From the NCBI GenBank assembly GCA_010093685.1, contig MU006221.1, forward strand, positions 487,530-551,529: 64,000 nt of DNA, read 5' to 3'. Both the position numbers and the translations under genes were made by a program. The stretch's first letter is position 1, and each line of letters begins with the position of its first letter. Source of the stretch: Ophiobolus disseminans. Taxonomy: Eukaryota > Ascomycota > Dothideomycetes > Pleosporales > Phaeosphaeriaceae. The notes beneath the pieces are model-generated. The model was not told the origin of the DNA and did not search any database. It was given only the letters and a program-made list of their open reading frames with translations. Below are positions 34,054-45,272 of this stretch, piece by piece.

Positions 34054-34920
34054 ACGGCGGGTATGGCGCCAGCTGTCGTGAGATGTACCTTGTACAACAT
34101 CCTTGTCTCGGTATGTCCTGGCTACCCTCGCAATACTATCAGGAGTCAAGCAACTGACGGACAGAGCATTGCGAAATGATTCAGGTACATGACACCACAG
34201 CCATTCTTGCTGCACTTCCCTTTGAGCCTTATCAAGTACACAACGAGAGCTTGGCACAGCTTTCGGACTGACATCACGTGTTGAGTTGTTTCAGTATCTG
34301 GAGGAAGGTTTTATAGTTTCATTCTTAGTATGTTGTACCTCGCCAAGATTAACATGTTGTATTTCCGTTATTCTTAAGCCACCCTTCCCGTTCATGCCAC
34401 CGTGTTCAAATCTAGGTCGTGAACTAAGGCTTGTTTTTAATCTGTAAACGACAAATGCTGAAATGATGCGGTGGGGCATTGTGTAAAAAGCATGGGACGG
34501 TTTATAAACATTTGCATCGGGAGTTAGTGCTACACACCACAGCTAAGTCTGTATATATATGCTTCACACTTACTAGTAGACTAACAGCCCGATATATGTG
34601 CTGGAATGGTCTCACACAGTTAACTGCAATAGCTTCCACTGGTTTAAAGGTACCGAAGGCAGACAGGCTCGTACTTCAACAGCCTGACGCTTACGATAAC
34701 AGAGTCTTCCTATCTCTGACCTGTATATGAAACGTTGCTGTTGTATATTGTATACTGTGCTTCCGTCATGCGCGTGCGTGGTTGAGACTAAGCTTAGATA
34801 ACAAGAGGGGTATGTAAAATGAGCAAAGAGGCGTAGATCCTGTTTGTTTCCGATAACATGCATATCACATTGCAAATGTATCTACCTTCTACTAGAAACC
34901 ACCCGTATCGCATCACTTAC
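34054..34920. other. Convergent 3' region
   Basis: About 870 bp between the ends of the NLR relic (+) and the membrane protein gene (-). AT-rich in parts (34490-34580). No gene was seen. Confidence 0.4.
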
Positions 34921-35972
34921 TCAATAACGCTTCACCTCCGGCGTTTCCCGTCCATCCCCAGGCATCGTAGTAACCACGATATCCTTCTGCACCCGTATTT
35001 CCCCAATCTGGCTAACCATACCAACCATCTCCACGTCACTATCTTGACTACCCTGCGGCCTCGCATTCTGATGCGCCCTCTGCACCGCTCTATTGCCCGA
35101 CATTGCATATGCAGCGCCGTAATTCGACTCCTGTTCTGACTGGCCCGGCAACGTCGATCGAAGCTGGTTGAGAATCGTGAACTCGGTGCGCAATTTGATG
35201 GCGTATATCGCGGCTTTGTAGAAGCCTTGCAGAAAGAAGAAGCCGGCGTAGCACAGCCCGATCAAGCTGCAGTCGAGGCAGATGATGAAGATGTTGACGT
35301 AAATGAGGTGGTGCAGGACCCGCCGTGTTGTTTTGCGTTTGCCGCCGAGGAAAGTCAGGTTCTTGAGGTGCGATGCGGTTTCGCGAATGTAGAGGAGGCC
35401 GATGATAGTTTCTTGGATGAAGAAGACGGCGAGTTGGACTTTGTCCCATATCATGTTTGGGGTGCCAAGTTTCGCGGCCATGGATGGATGGCTCTGGAAA
35501 GTGTCAGTGGTTGATTGAGGTGTTGGCGAGGTATGCTTACAGCTACCAATCCCAAAACAACTGTGGTTAGGCCAAAGAGTATGGCCGTGGTGATGATCAT
35601 GTATAGAACATAGTTGCCGATCACCTTTTGCTTCAACACCAGGTTGAGCCGTGAGTACAACACAACTGATTGCGATACGACGTAGATGTACCACGTAAGA
35701 TGAATGAAGACAAAGCCGAGATAGGCCTCATAGATCTTGAAGTCTAATAACAAGATGAAGATGAGGTGTATGATGATAGCCCAAGAGCAGAGCAGACAAG
35801 ACCAGAAGTACAGGCTGCGACGCGTGGCGCGGATGAGGAGGCGGATATTGAGCTCGGCGCATAGGTACCAGGCGATACCTACACAAGCAGCCGCGGTCAT
35901 TGCAGTGGGAAGCGGAGTGATCTCTTGGGTCGGCAGGGGAGCATTGTTGACGGCCGCAGCGGTGGTGTTCAT
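34921..35972 (-). CDS. Fungal multi-pass membrane protein (DUF7703-like)
   Basis: Two exons (35972-35541, 35493-34921) join in phase 0 to 334 residues. About seven hydrophobic helices are visible: around 25-45, 60-80, 90-110, 125-148 in exon 1, and 170-190, 210-232, 235-255 in exon 2. Words such as YFWSCLLCSWAIIIH, FIHLTWYIYVVSQSVVLYSRLNL and DKVQLAVFFIQETIIGLLYI fit a fungal family annotated as DUF7703. The C-terminal 80 residues are polar and cytoplasmic, with SQIGEIRVQKDIVV. The function of the family is unknown; its 7TM layout is reminiscent of Pth11-like proteins without the same motifs. The start at 35972 was chosen as the first ATG of the frame; the region upstream has no helix. Confidence 0.65.
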
Positions 35973-37410
35973 TGCGTGGGTGGTATGTAGTCGACAAGGT
36001 ACCACAAAGTAAACTGCTAGACTTCATCATATACATCCGGGACGACCCCTAGGAGATCAAACGGCAGATAACAATCGCGCCATTGGAAATGGCCCGTGAA
36101 CATGGCTAAGATCTCGTTTGATGGCCCTGGTATACGGAGGCGAGAAGTGCAATGACCGCGAGACGGTGTTGCAGATACTCGGTGAGGCTGCCTGTTTGGA
36201 GCCAGCCATTTTGGATACTGGTTTACCAATCTAGGCATGCATCACACGAGCAGTGTGACATGGTGGTCTAGCGTGAATGGGCAGGCTTCGCTGACATGCA
36301 GCGGTAAGCGAGTGACATGCTGGACGAGGCGCTTCGCGTTCGAGGCCTTGTACGAGGCTTGCGCCATCATAAAGGCCACCAGAATGCCAAATAGATAATG
36401 TCTGCGCCTGTAAATTCTTCGTACAGCTGCTCGGCTCTTGTAATTCCACGTGGTAACTGCGACACGATAACGGCTGGTCATACCCCATTAAGAACGCCTT
36501 CGCCGGGTCTCATCGAGGGCTAGATGCCGACCCCTGGATACGTTCCTTGGAGAGTCATAGGCAGACGAACGTTGCTAACCTGCTACCGGTATTGCAACGG
36601 GGTGACGCAACCTTTGAAATACGGAAGTACTGTTGCGATCACGAAGCACGACCGTAGAATCTCAGGCATGTTGAATACTGCCGAGAAAGTACATCTGTGC
36701 ATCGTTTGTGCGCATCGAATTGCATGGTCCTGGTCGGCTTGTGAGTTTGAGCAGAGAACTGCAGCTATCAGCCGCAGCAGAGCCGCTAAAATGTGGGTTT
36801 TCGGCAATCACGCTACCGGTAAGATAGCGTACTACCTAGTACTTTGCCCGATGTCGCTGTCAATGACATTTCGTCTCCACAACCTCGAATCTTTCTCGCT
36901 TCGTATGTCGAAGGATCAAAAGTCTTCGAGCGATCTTATAAAACAGGCTGTTGGAAATTGCGAAACGAGTCAGCAGTGGAGCTCTCATTCCATCTGATCG
37001 ATTTAAACGCACAACTAGCAACACCAAAACTTGATGGCGGCACCACGATGCAAGTAAGAAAGAGAACGGTTGAAAGAGGCTACAGCTACTGGAAGTATGC
37101 AGTGTAGTACACGCAGCTGGTCGGATAGAGCATTAATATGCACACTCGTACCGCCTCATCGGTAATAGATTGCCATACGCAACTCATCAGATTTAACAAG
37201 TGATCTTCATCTAGAGCATTCAATGCACAGGCGTACCGATTCAATGGTAGCATATTAACAGTAGAGTATCCGCGAATGCTTGCCACGCGGCCGTCTTCGA
37301 GTTTTTCAAAGTTAAACCTCCATTAGCATGGCTTGTATAACTACCTCATCTTCACATTGGACCTTTTTCAATTACTTCAACCTGGGTTTGGATACATCAT
37401 ATCGTTCAAC
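35973..37410. other. Intergenic, nothing clear
   Basis: About 1.4 kb between the divergent membrane-protein and LPMO genes. A 157-residue plus-strand frame (36524-36997) is rich in Cys, Trp and His, lacks any domain and is probably chance. Confidence 0.4.
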
Positions 37411-38337
37411 ATGATGTATACATTCTTTCTAACCAGCACCTTCATGCTCCTAACTGTGCAAGCACACTGTACGCCAATTCCCCAATCCACCCTCCCAAAA
37501 ACGATCCCACCTAACCCACCCCCAGATTTCTTCGACCGCCTTCTCGTAAACAACACATGGAGCCAACCTTGGGAATACATCCGCCCCATCTCGCCCTCCA
37601 CCCCCGTCCCCTCCCCCACAGACTACGACTACATAACGCCCCTCACCGACCCCTCCTCCCCCATCCTGCGCTGCGGCCGCACCACCTCGCCCTACAACAC
37701 TAACACCGCCATCATACAAGCCGGCTCAACGGTCGGCTTCACCGTAAACACCACCGTCGGCCTCCCCATACCCAATGCCCCGCAAATGCCGTGGGACTTG
37801 TATCCGAACCTGTACCACCCCGGCCCGGCGAGCGCATGGCTCTCGCGCGTGCCCGCGTCTTCGTCCCTGGATACATATGCCGGCGAGGGAGATTGGTTCA
37901 AGATCCACTCCGCGGTGCGCCGCACGCCGCAGAGTGTACCGCCCACCGACGCATATGTCTGGAAACACCAGTGGGCCACGTACCAAGCTACGAATTGGAC
38001 GTTTAGTATCCCTGCGTCCACGCCGTCAGGGGAGTATTTACTTCGGTTCGAGCATATATATCCGCTGCCGGTGGAGTCGCTGCAGGGCGCGCAGTTTTAT
38101 GTGAATTGCGCGCAGGTGAGGATCGTTGGGGACGGTAGGGGGGTGCCGGGGCCGGTAGTGGGGATTCCGGGCGTGTATGAGTTTGGGCAGAAAGGTATGT
38201 GTGTTTGTGGAGGGGGGAGGGAGTGGGATTTTGCTGACTTGGTGTACGCAGAGATTTATTTCTATGCGGATGTGGGGAATGAGACGTATGATATTGGGGA
38301 TTTTGTGGAGCCGGCGCCTGCTGTGTGGTTGGGGTAG
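37411..38337 (+). CDS. AA9 lytic polysaccharide monooxygenase (GH61 type)
   Basis: Two exons (37411-38194, 38252-38337) give 289 residues; the 57-nt intron is open in frame, so an unspliced reading is also possible but would add a Gly/Cys-rich insert. The signal peptide is residues 1-18 (ends TVQA) and the mature protein starts with His19, the first ligand of the copper histidine brace. The second His is in the LYHPGPASAWL segment. The conserved LLRFEHIYPLP and GAQFYVNCAQVRI words supply the second-sphere His and Gln and the axial Tyr. The enzyme would be secreted and cleave cellulose or xyloglucan oxidatively with H2O2/O2. No carbohydrate-binding module or linker follows; the C-terminus ends shortly after the core. 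An upstream in-frame start at 37333 would place a poor leader before the signal peptide and is rejected. Confidence 0.85.
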   Translation: MMYTFFLTSTFMLLTVQAHCTPIPQSTLPKTIPPNPPPDFFDRLLVNNTWSQPWEYIRPISPSTPVPSPTDYDYITPLTDPSSPILRCGRTTSPYNTNTAIIQAGSTVGFTVNTTVGLPIPNAPQMPWDLYPNLYHPGPASAWLSRVPASSSLDTYAGEGDWFKIHSAVRRTPQSVPPTDAYVWKHQWATYQATNWTFSIPASTPSGEYLLRFEHIYPLPVESLQGAQFYVNCAQVRIVGDGRGVPGPVVGIPGVYEFGQKGMCVCGGGREWDFADLVYAEIYFYADVGNETYDIGDFVEPAPAVWLG

Positions 38338-38619
38338 GTAGAAAGAATGGATGGGTGGGCAGGTCGTGATCCGAAAGGGAATCGAATTGGTAAGTCAATG
38401 CTGGTGGAGAGGTTAAGGTGTTGAAACCAAGATTGCTGCTTTTTTAATGCCATCAAACCTGTATATTTTGACGCCATCCAGTCCTTCCCAGGTTCTCTGT
38501 TGAGAAGCGCATTCGAAGAAACGCTTTGCCGTGCTCCGCGCCGCACTCAACCATCCGTCTTATTCCCATTGCAAGCTTTTCGCGGCCCAAAGAAATGCTT
38601 CAGACCACCAACGAGTACC

Positions 38620-39270
38620 CTACTTCTGGACAGAAGCATTTTCTTTCCTGCTCAGAATCTTCTTAGGACCCCAAGTCCCAGCCCGACCGCCCGTGTCGAC
38701 GCCTTTGCCCTCCCTCTTCGGACTCATTTTCGTGCCGTTTTCGTTCTCCTTCTTGTCCTTGGCGGCAAACGTCTTCAGGGCCGGCGGTGCGGAGATGGGC
38801 ATGATGGGGAAACCATCAGCAGGAGCACCCTTGCGACTCTTTTGCTTCTTGCCACTGCCCGTCTCGGTCCACGCACCGCCTTCCTTTTTGGTACGCTCTT
38901 CCTCCCTCTCCTTGGTAGCCTTCATTCTCGCGTCTTCCTCACGCTCACGGGCTGCCTTCTCGCGGGCGTCGCGTCGGATGCGCTCTTCCTTGGCACGCTG
39001 CTCGGCGGCAGCCTTCTCTTTGAGGGCCCTATCGCGGGCTTCGTGGGCTTTGAAGACAGCTTCTTGCTGGCCGCGGATGAGGGCTTCAGCTTCGTCGCGG
39101 GCTTCGCCTCGAATGCACGGATAGCACGGGAAGTGGCTCGAACGAGTGGTTTCGTCGAGGCCAATGTCGGTGCAGACGGTGTTGCTGAGGCAGCCGGAGC
39201 GGCACATCTCGATGTAGGGGCGGTCGCTTGGGTGGCCGCATGTGTGCATTTTTTTCCAGTACTTGCACAT
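38620..39270 (-). CDS. Conserved protein with Cys-rich N-terminus and charged coil
   Basis: Single exon, 216 residues. The first 55 residues contain nine Cys and several His (MHTCGHPSDRPYIEMCRSGC, then HFPCYPC), suggesting metal binding. Residues about 58-140 are an Ala/Glu/Lys/Arg-rich single helix or coiled coil, and the rest is basic and disordered, with several Lys/Arg runs that could direct it to the nucleus. This layout is common among uncharacterised fungal proteins and I do not recognise a function. Strong antisense open frames on the plus strand over the same DNA are a side effect of its GC-rich repetitive codons. Confidence 0.65.
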   Translation of the reverse strand: MCKYWKKMHTCGHPSDRPYIEMCRSGCLSNTVCTDIGLDETTRSSHFPCYPCIRGEARDEAEALIRGQQEAVFKAHEARDRALKEKAAAEQRAKEERIRRDAREKAAREREEDARMKATKEREEERTKKEGGAWTETGSGKKQKSRKGAPADGFPIMPISAPPALKTFAAKDKKENENGTKMSPKREGKGVDTGGRAGTWGPKKILSRKENASVQK

Positions 39271-39969
39271 GGTGAGCCTGTGCGTAGTCAGTCAGATGGA
39301 GGGGATCATGAGGGTTCGAGCGTTCCTACTTTGCCGTGGTAGGGAGGAAGGTAATGTGATGGTGTGAGATCAGCTTGAAGTTTGTTGTTTGTAGCGTCGT
39401 GAGACGAAGTTTTGCGGTGAGAGCGAGCGAAGCTGTGAGCTTGATGAGCTGAGGCGGCAGGTGCGTCGCGTGGCAACGGGCATGACACTCACGTGTGAGG
39501 AAGGAGCGACGAAGAATACTATGGAAGAACGCCTTCACACTGAAGAGGCTGGAGAAACGACAAGCACCATACGGCGTAGGTATCCGTGGTCTCATAGCTG
39601 AGCCTGTTTGTCCTTAACTGTTTTTGGAGCAGCGATGGTCATCTAAGAAGAGCCGGAGATTATACAGCCTGTGTTATAGTCGTAGTGTCTTTGTGTCTAG
39701 CAGCTTTGGGAGACTGATTGCTGCCGCACTTGAGATTGAACGTTTGGAGGGTAAGATGCATGCGTAACCTAGTTGAGATGAAATACTGCAAATCGAAAAA
39801 GGGTATATCCTTCACCATGCCCAACCCCGATGACCCATACCAGACCCGTGATGATGCTGTAGATATCCAATTCAGCCATTCCCGGATACGCGTAGGGAGT
39901 AGAGAATCCCAAGATGAAGCCTGCCAATAAATATGCACAGAAAATTAGAGACGAAACACGGGAACAGCA
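39271..39969. other. Intergenic, nothing clear
   Basis: About 700 bp between two minus-strand genes: promoter of the Cys-rich protein and 3' end of the glutaredoxin. No motif was recognised. Confidence 0.35.
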
Positions 39970-40805
39970 CTAGGCTGCCCTTCGCTGCCGCTTCACTTCT
40001 GCGCGGGCTCCTCGGTGCTCGATCTCAGTGATGCGAGTGCTGCCAATCTCCTTGAACTTGTTGACCAGGGTATCCGTCTCATCGAGCTCCTCCATGTCGT
40101 CGCCGCCTCCTATGCTCTTGCCGACTAAGAGAATGTTCGGTACAGTTCTCCGTCCGGTCATGTGCGCTAGGAGGTCTTGGAGTTTTGGGCCGAGCGGGTT
40201 GATGTCTAGCTCGACTACGTATGGCTCGGGCACGATCTTGTATTTCTCAAGTAGTATGTGTTTCGCCTTCTTCGAGTATGGGCAGTACGATTTGGAGAAG
40301 ATGATGGCTGTGACTAGATTAGTAACGCCATTGTGAAAATAGGACAGAATGACATACTAGGGCTCTTCTTTAAGATGGCATTCATCTCCTGCTCGGCTTC
40401 GTGATCCTCCAAGGTCTCGTCCTTCAGCATCGTCGCCTGCTCGTGCGTCCTGCCACCCTGTGCAGCCACGCCGGGGACGCTCTTCTTGTCGTCCTTGTTG
40501 TCGATCTCGAGTCTGCCTGCAATGGGCTTCTTTGGTCCTTCGACTGCTTCCTTGGTCGATGCATACTTGTCATCCGCGGCCTTTTTTGCCTGCTCCTCGG
40601 CTGCTGAGAGTCGCGCCTTCACACTCTCAGCGTCGCGCTGCCTGGCCGCCTCTTGGTGTTCTCGCTCTTGTAGCGCTTGTTGTGTCTTTGTGTAGAAATC
40701 GGAATTTTGTGTTTGGTGTGCGCCTTTCGACATGTACAATATGACGATGATGGTGACGATGACAAGCACGCCGATGAGCCTTGTCCGGCGTTGCGATGGC
40801 ATCAT
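39970..40805 (-). CDS. Membrane-anchored glutaredoxin (Grx6/Grx7 type)
   Basis: Two exons (40805-40358, 40313-39970) give 263 residues. An N-terminal signal anchor is at about residues 10-25, a long Ala/Glu/Lys coil follows, and the glutaredoxin domain starts near 150 with ITAIIFSKSYCPYS: the active site is C160-P-Y-S163, which is of the monothiol CPYS kind. TVPNILLVGKSIGGGDD supplies the cis-Pro and glutathione-binding segment. Yeast Grx6/Grx7 have this architecture and act in the Golgi/ER lumen in redox and iron/glutathione control; the same location is expected here. The second ATG at 40802 is an equal start candidate. The intron has a GTATGT donor and CTAG acceptor. Confidence 0.85.
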
Positions 40806-42205
40806 GACGGGGTGGACGGCTCGTGCGACAGGCGCGCTGGGTGCGTAACGTCGAAGGAGTCGCGTGCTCGTAAACCCAGAGAAATGCCCAAAGTCTGCTG
40901 AGTAACAGCTTGCTTGAAACTGTGTTGCGCACTGGCCGACTTGAAAGGCGGAGTGCTGGTCGATTCGGAGGTTCGATCGTGGGTCGCGTGAAGATTGTCG
41001 GCGAGAGATGAGACAGGTGAATGGCAGGATAGTGTGAACGGCGAGAGTATTAGTCACGTATGTAAGTGACTGCGCGTGTGTGAATATGTGCTTCAGCGGC
41101 ACAGTGAAGAGGCAGTGTAGGGCGCCGCAATTGTGTTGTCGAGTCGCAAAGGAGGCCCTAGCTTGGCTTTGAATGACGGCGTGCCGCTTTCCGTGGGGAA
41201 ATGGTGCCCCTGTCGCGTCACAAGACCTTGCATTTCCAGGAACCACCGCCACCATCCGTACTAGATTGCCTTTTCGCGCCTCGGCTCTGCACCTGTCTAC
41301 AGGAACAGAGCACGATCCGATGCCATGGAGCCTTATGTCGCGTCAAATCTGGAGAATGAGGCCACCAACATCCAACCCTTACATATCAACAACGCAGGTT
41401 GCATAAGAGCTGCGCCTTATAGAATCCCCAGGTTGAGCTTCACTGCCTTCACGCGCCGCAAATCGACAGCCAGGATCCTGATCCTGATCCTGATCCAATA
41501 GTGGGCTACGGCAGCTGTTCCTGCAGACTTACTTTAGCTCAAGGTACAATACACAGCGCCTTGCCGGATCCGACGGGCATTGACGGCTTCCACCTGTGCG
41601 AACAGCTCCAAGACGCATTTCCCAGGGACAGCATTCCACGCACATTGATGGTCCCTTCGCCGAACGTCGAATGGAGAAACGCGACTCACTGTGCACAACC
41701 CGCCCGAAGGCGAACATGCGTTCGACGGCTTACCTGCAATGCTCTTTACCTCGGAACATTGCACACTTCGTGACAGAGTTCATGTGAAGAACCACTCAAC
41801 TGTCCTATACCCGCGTGTGATGATTACGCACAAGGTCGTCACCTGGGCAGGTAGAGACCCTGCATCTGTCCCCTTTAATTGCTGCGGCACGATCTCTGTT
41901 CCTGGCTCTTGGGCTATGCAGTGGCTTGCGGTCTCATCGTGTGGTCAGTCTCACCTCCGCATTTCCCCGCATTCTTGACCTCGTGGCTTCATGAAATGCG
42001 AAGAGCCGGCCGCGCTACCGGGCTAAGCTAGCGCTACTCTAACCTTCTTTTGTCAACACTTCCGCGCCATCTCAACATCCCAATGCAGTAGAGCTCTATA
42101 AGTTTGGCTTCACGAGGCATTGTAAGATCAGTGAGGGAGACATCAGATTTCATTCACATATCCCATTTCAATCTCTTACGTCATACGTTTCTCATCCACC
42201 TCACA
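40806..42205. other. Intergenic, nothing clear
   Basis: About 1.4 kb between the divergent glutaredoxin and PhyH genes. It contains a short GATCCT microsatellite (listed). Overlapping short frames on both strands (41501-41978) are not convincing. Confidence 0.4.
41474..41496. repeat. (GATCCT)n microsatellite, about 4 units
   Basis: Nearly four perfect GATCCT units in non-coding DNA. A possible length marker; no function implied. Confidence 0.6.
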
Positions 42206-43258
42206 ATGTCTTCTACTCTATCGTCTACACCCATCTCTGTCATCCCATCTACGTCCGAACTTGATGATGGACGGCTCAGCCAACGCAATCTCGAAATCGC
42301 CATCAGGGCTCTGTCTCGCGATGGCCTTGTTGTTATTGAAAATACGGTCGATCATGCCACTCTCGATCGCTTGAACGTGAAGATGGTCGAGGACGCCTAC
42401 GAGCTACAGGCACGAAAAGACAGCCCCTTCAATTACAACAAGGGCAACATTCAGCAAGACCCGCCTTTGACCAAAGAATGGTTCAATGATGAGATCTACA
42501 TCAGTACAGCAGCCTAGATACCTGTGTGCTCAACATAGATACTGATTGCTCTAGACCCTATCGTCACACAAGTCACCTCAACTGCAATGGGTCCTATGCC
42601 CTCTCTGCGGTTTGTATCTGGCAACACCGCTCTTCCTCCCACGAAAGACTCGCCACCTGCGTCTCAGCCAACGCACACCGATGCCGACTTTGAGCACCCA
42701 TCCATTCCATTCGCCATGGTCATCAATGTGCCCCTAGTCGCCATGACCCCACACAACGGCTCTACCGAGGTATGGCTCGGTACGCACAACACAACCACCA
42801 TCGCCGACCAGGAAGGTGCACATGGCGATCGAGCGAGTGGCAGAATCAAGAAGCACCTACTGGAAGCTCGAAGGGAAGCTCGCCCGCCTTCTCAACCGAT
42901 GGTGAAGAAGGGCAGCATCATCGTTCGAGACCTCCGGTTGTGGCACGGTGGCAAGCCGAACATGGCTAATGAGCCTCGAGTCATGCTCGCGATGAGTAAG
43001 TACCTTTACAGATAAACGCTATTGTACTACTCTTGACCACTTGCAGTTCACTTCGCGCCCTGGTATCGTAATCAGATGCAAGTCGAATTTGCAGATGACC
43101 TTCGAGTCCAACTCACACCGGAGAAGACCGGACTGCAGATCGCTGCGACATATGTGCCGTCTCAGCAGTTGCTCAGAAACTATTTGAACCGCCCATACGG
43201 CAACGCATACGACTTTGATCAAGTCGACAAGGTCGACGGCATCTTGGGGACATCTTAA
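42206..43258 (+). CDS. Phytanoyl-CoA dioxygenase (PhyH) family protein
   Basis: Three exons (42206-42503, 42555-42995, 43047-43258) give 316 residues. It is a 2-oxoglutarate/Fe(II) dioxygenase with the facial triad H140-x-D142 (in QPTHTDADF) and H230 (in LWHGGKPN); the later RVMLA segment supplies the 2-oxoglutarate Arg. The N-terminus RDGLVVIENTVDHATLDRL is the usual start of the domain. In fungi this family hydroxylates or desaturates diverse small molecules, not only phytanoyl-CoA, and many act in metabolite pathways. Next to it on the same strand lies a rhodopsin-type membrane protein. There is no peroxisomal targeting signal at the C-terminus (ends GTS), which argues against a phytanic-acid role. 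The ATG at 42206 is preferred over in-frame upstream codons because the family starts shortly after. Confidence 0.82.
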
Positions 43259-43934
43259 AGATAGTCATAGTACGGCCTGGACATCTTCACGAATTCATAA
43301 GCTTAAAAAGGTAGTATCAAAATTTTGCTAGTACATCCAAGTCGTATCATTGGATCCCGCTTCAGCGACCAAGCATTGCTTAAGATTGGTCCCGCTTGAT
43401 TGCACAGATTCTATCCACAGTAGTTGTTTGTCACTTTCGCCCAGCTTTTATTCTTTCAACATCACATATTACCGCAATTCATTTCATGCACTTATCCATA
43501 CTATTCAGGTCTATCCAGCCTTTAGCAGGCCGAACCAAGCCCTGGTCCGAAACCTTGGCGTTAAATACCTTCGATTCCAGATCGAGCGAGGAACGGCTCA
43601 CACCGCTGAGTTCCCATACAAGACATTTTGTCAGCGTCAGATACGAGAGATCTTCCACGCAGATTTCCCTGGATTCTCGGGTTCGAATCGTTCGATTGGT
43701 AGTGTGGCTTACGCATCGGGATCAGTAAGCCGTTCGGCGCACGTCAGCAAATAAGATTCTCTTGGGCCTTGGCTGTTGTCCAGTGAACTTGAACATCAGC
43801 ATGCCCCACTACTATCGCTTTTACTTTCGCCATCATAGCTCTTTCGATGTTGAATCGTCGTCCAACGGTCCAGCTGCTAGTGCACATCGACCTGGTCGAC
43901 TCAGTCCTCGACTAACGGACAAACCTTTTCACGC
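43259..43934. other. Intergenic, nothing clear
   Basis: About 680 bp between PhyH and the 7TM gene. The plus-strand frames 43350-43754 and 43396-43728 overlap in different frames and look random. Confidence 0.4.
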
Positions 43935-45272
43935 ATGACCATGTATACATCACAGGACATGGTAGAATTACATGCGACTAGTGCCCAGCCCATCATCGAT
44001 GTCAATTACGGAGACGGGACCAGGGGCTACACAACCGCGCTTGCTGTGGAGATACCATTGATGATACTTGCACTGACAACGGTTGTCTTGCGAGTCTACT
44101 CCAGGCTAGCTATCAAGAGGAAACTAGCGGCGGACGATATTCTCATAATACTAGGAACAGTATGTTTCCACTCATATAAAACCCATGGGATGATGAAATA
44201 ACAAGTTTCAGTCTGCCGCACTTGCACGAACTGTTATTTCATGCATGAGTGCAGATGATGACTGGGGATACGATCGCAGGGGGTAGGTAGATATCAAGCA
44301 AGGTTCACCATTCAAACGCTAACTTATCTGATGCAGTCCAGACCGCGCGACGGAGGTACCGTACTACCAAGTGGGTCTTGTCTTCAACCACCTTGAGCAA
44401 CAAACTGACAAGCTCAGCACATCTTCGAACGCCGGATCGCCTACCTCTTCGCTGTGACATTTACCAGGTTCTCCATTCTGGCATACTATCTACGAATCTT
44501 TCCTCCAGGCTTGGCTTCTCTGCGATGGTGCTGCTATGCCCTCATCGTCGTCGGCCTCCTTCTGTTCATCGAGGTCTTCACTGTACTCATCGTGTACTGC
44601 AAGGATATTGGGACGCTCTGGACGAAAGATTGGCTGGACTTCACTGGGTCGCAATGCTTTAGCTCGGCGCTATACAGCTACTCGGCCGCCATTGGAGACA
44701 GCGTCATTGATAGCATGATCTTCGCCCTGCCCATCCCATATGTATGGCGCCTGTCAAAACTCCGTGCGCGTCAACGACTCGGTCTAGTAATCATCTTCGG
44801 CATGGGATTTGTCGTATGTGTGGTCGCACTTCTGCAAATCCCATTCATCAAGAAGAGAGAAGGCAGTACAACCTACTTCGGAACAACCGTCAACATTCTC
44901 ATCGCGATCCAAGTTTCGTTCGCCATCATCGCGGCGTCGCTTCCAGATTTGCGCGCTCTGGTCGCTCGAAACTTTCCCAACTTTTCTCCGCTCCATCACA
45001 GGAGTCTAGTGACGGCAGGAGCACAAAATGGCGGTCGAGCCGAGGCCTTCGATCAGGAAAGAGGTTCTCCTGCCGGAGAAATGGTTGAAGATCCGCGTGT
45101 GGCTTTCGAGGGCAAGAGAGTGTTTCGGAAGCCGGACTGGTTACGGAACAGCATTCCTGCTAGTCTAATGTCAACAAGAATCACTCAGAACGAGGTCACA
45201 TTAATGAGTCGAGGAAGGTCACTGGAGCATGTTCCCACACTTCCACAAGTACCAGAAAGAGCGGCGGGCTGA
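43935..45272 (+). CDS. Rhodopsin-domain (Pth11-like) integral membrane protein
   Basis: Four exons (43935-44159, 44212-44282, 44337-44370, 44418-45272) give 394 residues, all phases matching; exon 3 is only 34 nt. Seven helices can be followed from ALAVEIPLMILALTTVVLR near residue 35 to about 275. Family words include KRKLAADDILIILG, the HIFERRIAYLFAVTFTRFS segment, AYYLRIFPP, DSMIFALPIPYVWRL and the final IQVSFAIIAASLPDLRAL before a polar cytoplasmic tail of about 95 residues. It is the same broad family as the protein at 8220-9603 but not a close copy. It is probably a plasma-membrane receptor-like or transporter-like protein. Exons 2 and 3 are weakly conserved in this family, so their joins carry the most doubt. 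Confidence 0.78.

Noticed and set aside
36524..36997. 157-residue plus-strand frame in a gene-poor stretch
   Set aside because: No domain, odd Cys/Trp/His-rich composition, no splice-linked extension.
37333..37410. Upstream in-frame start of the AA9 LPMO
   Set aside because: It would bury the signal peptide; the start at 37411 places the cleavage exactly before the histidine that must be N-terminal.
38500..39342. 280-residue plus-strand frame with hydrophobic runs
   Set aside because: Antisense to the Cys-rich charged protein; Lys/Glu/Ala codons read backwards give Leu/Phe/Ser runs.
41501..41978. Overlapping plus-strand frames of 63-95 residues
   Set aside because: Different frames of the same stretch with no coding signal.
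43350..43754. 134-residue plus-strand frame downstream of PhyH
   Set aside because: Rich in Ser, Phe and Tyr at random, with a second equally long frame overlapping it.
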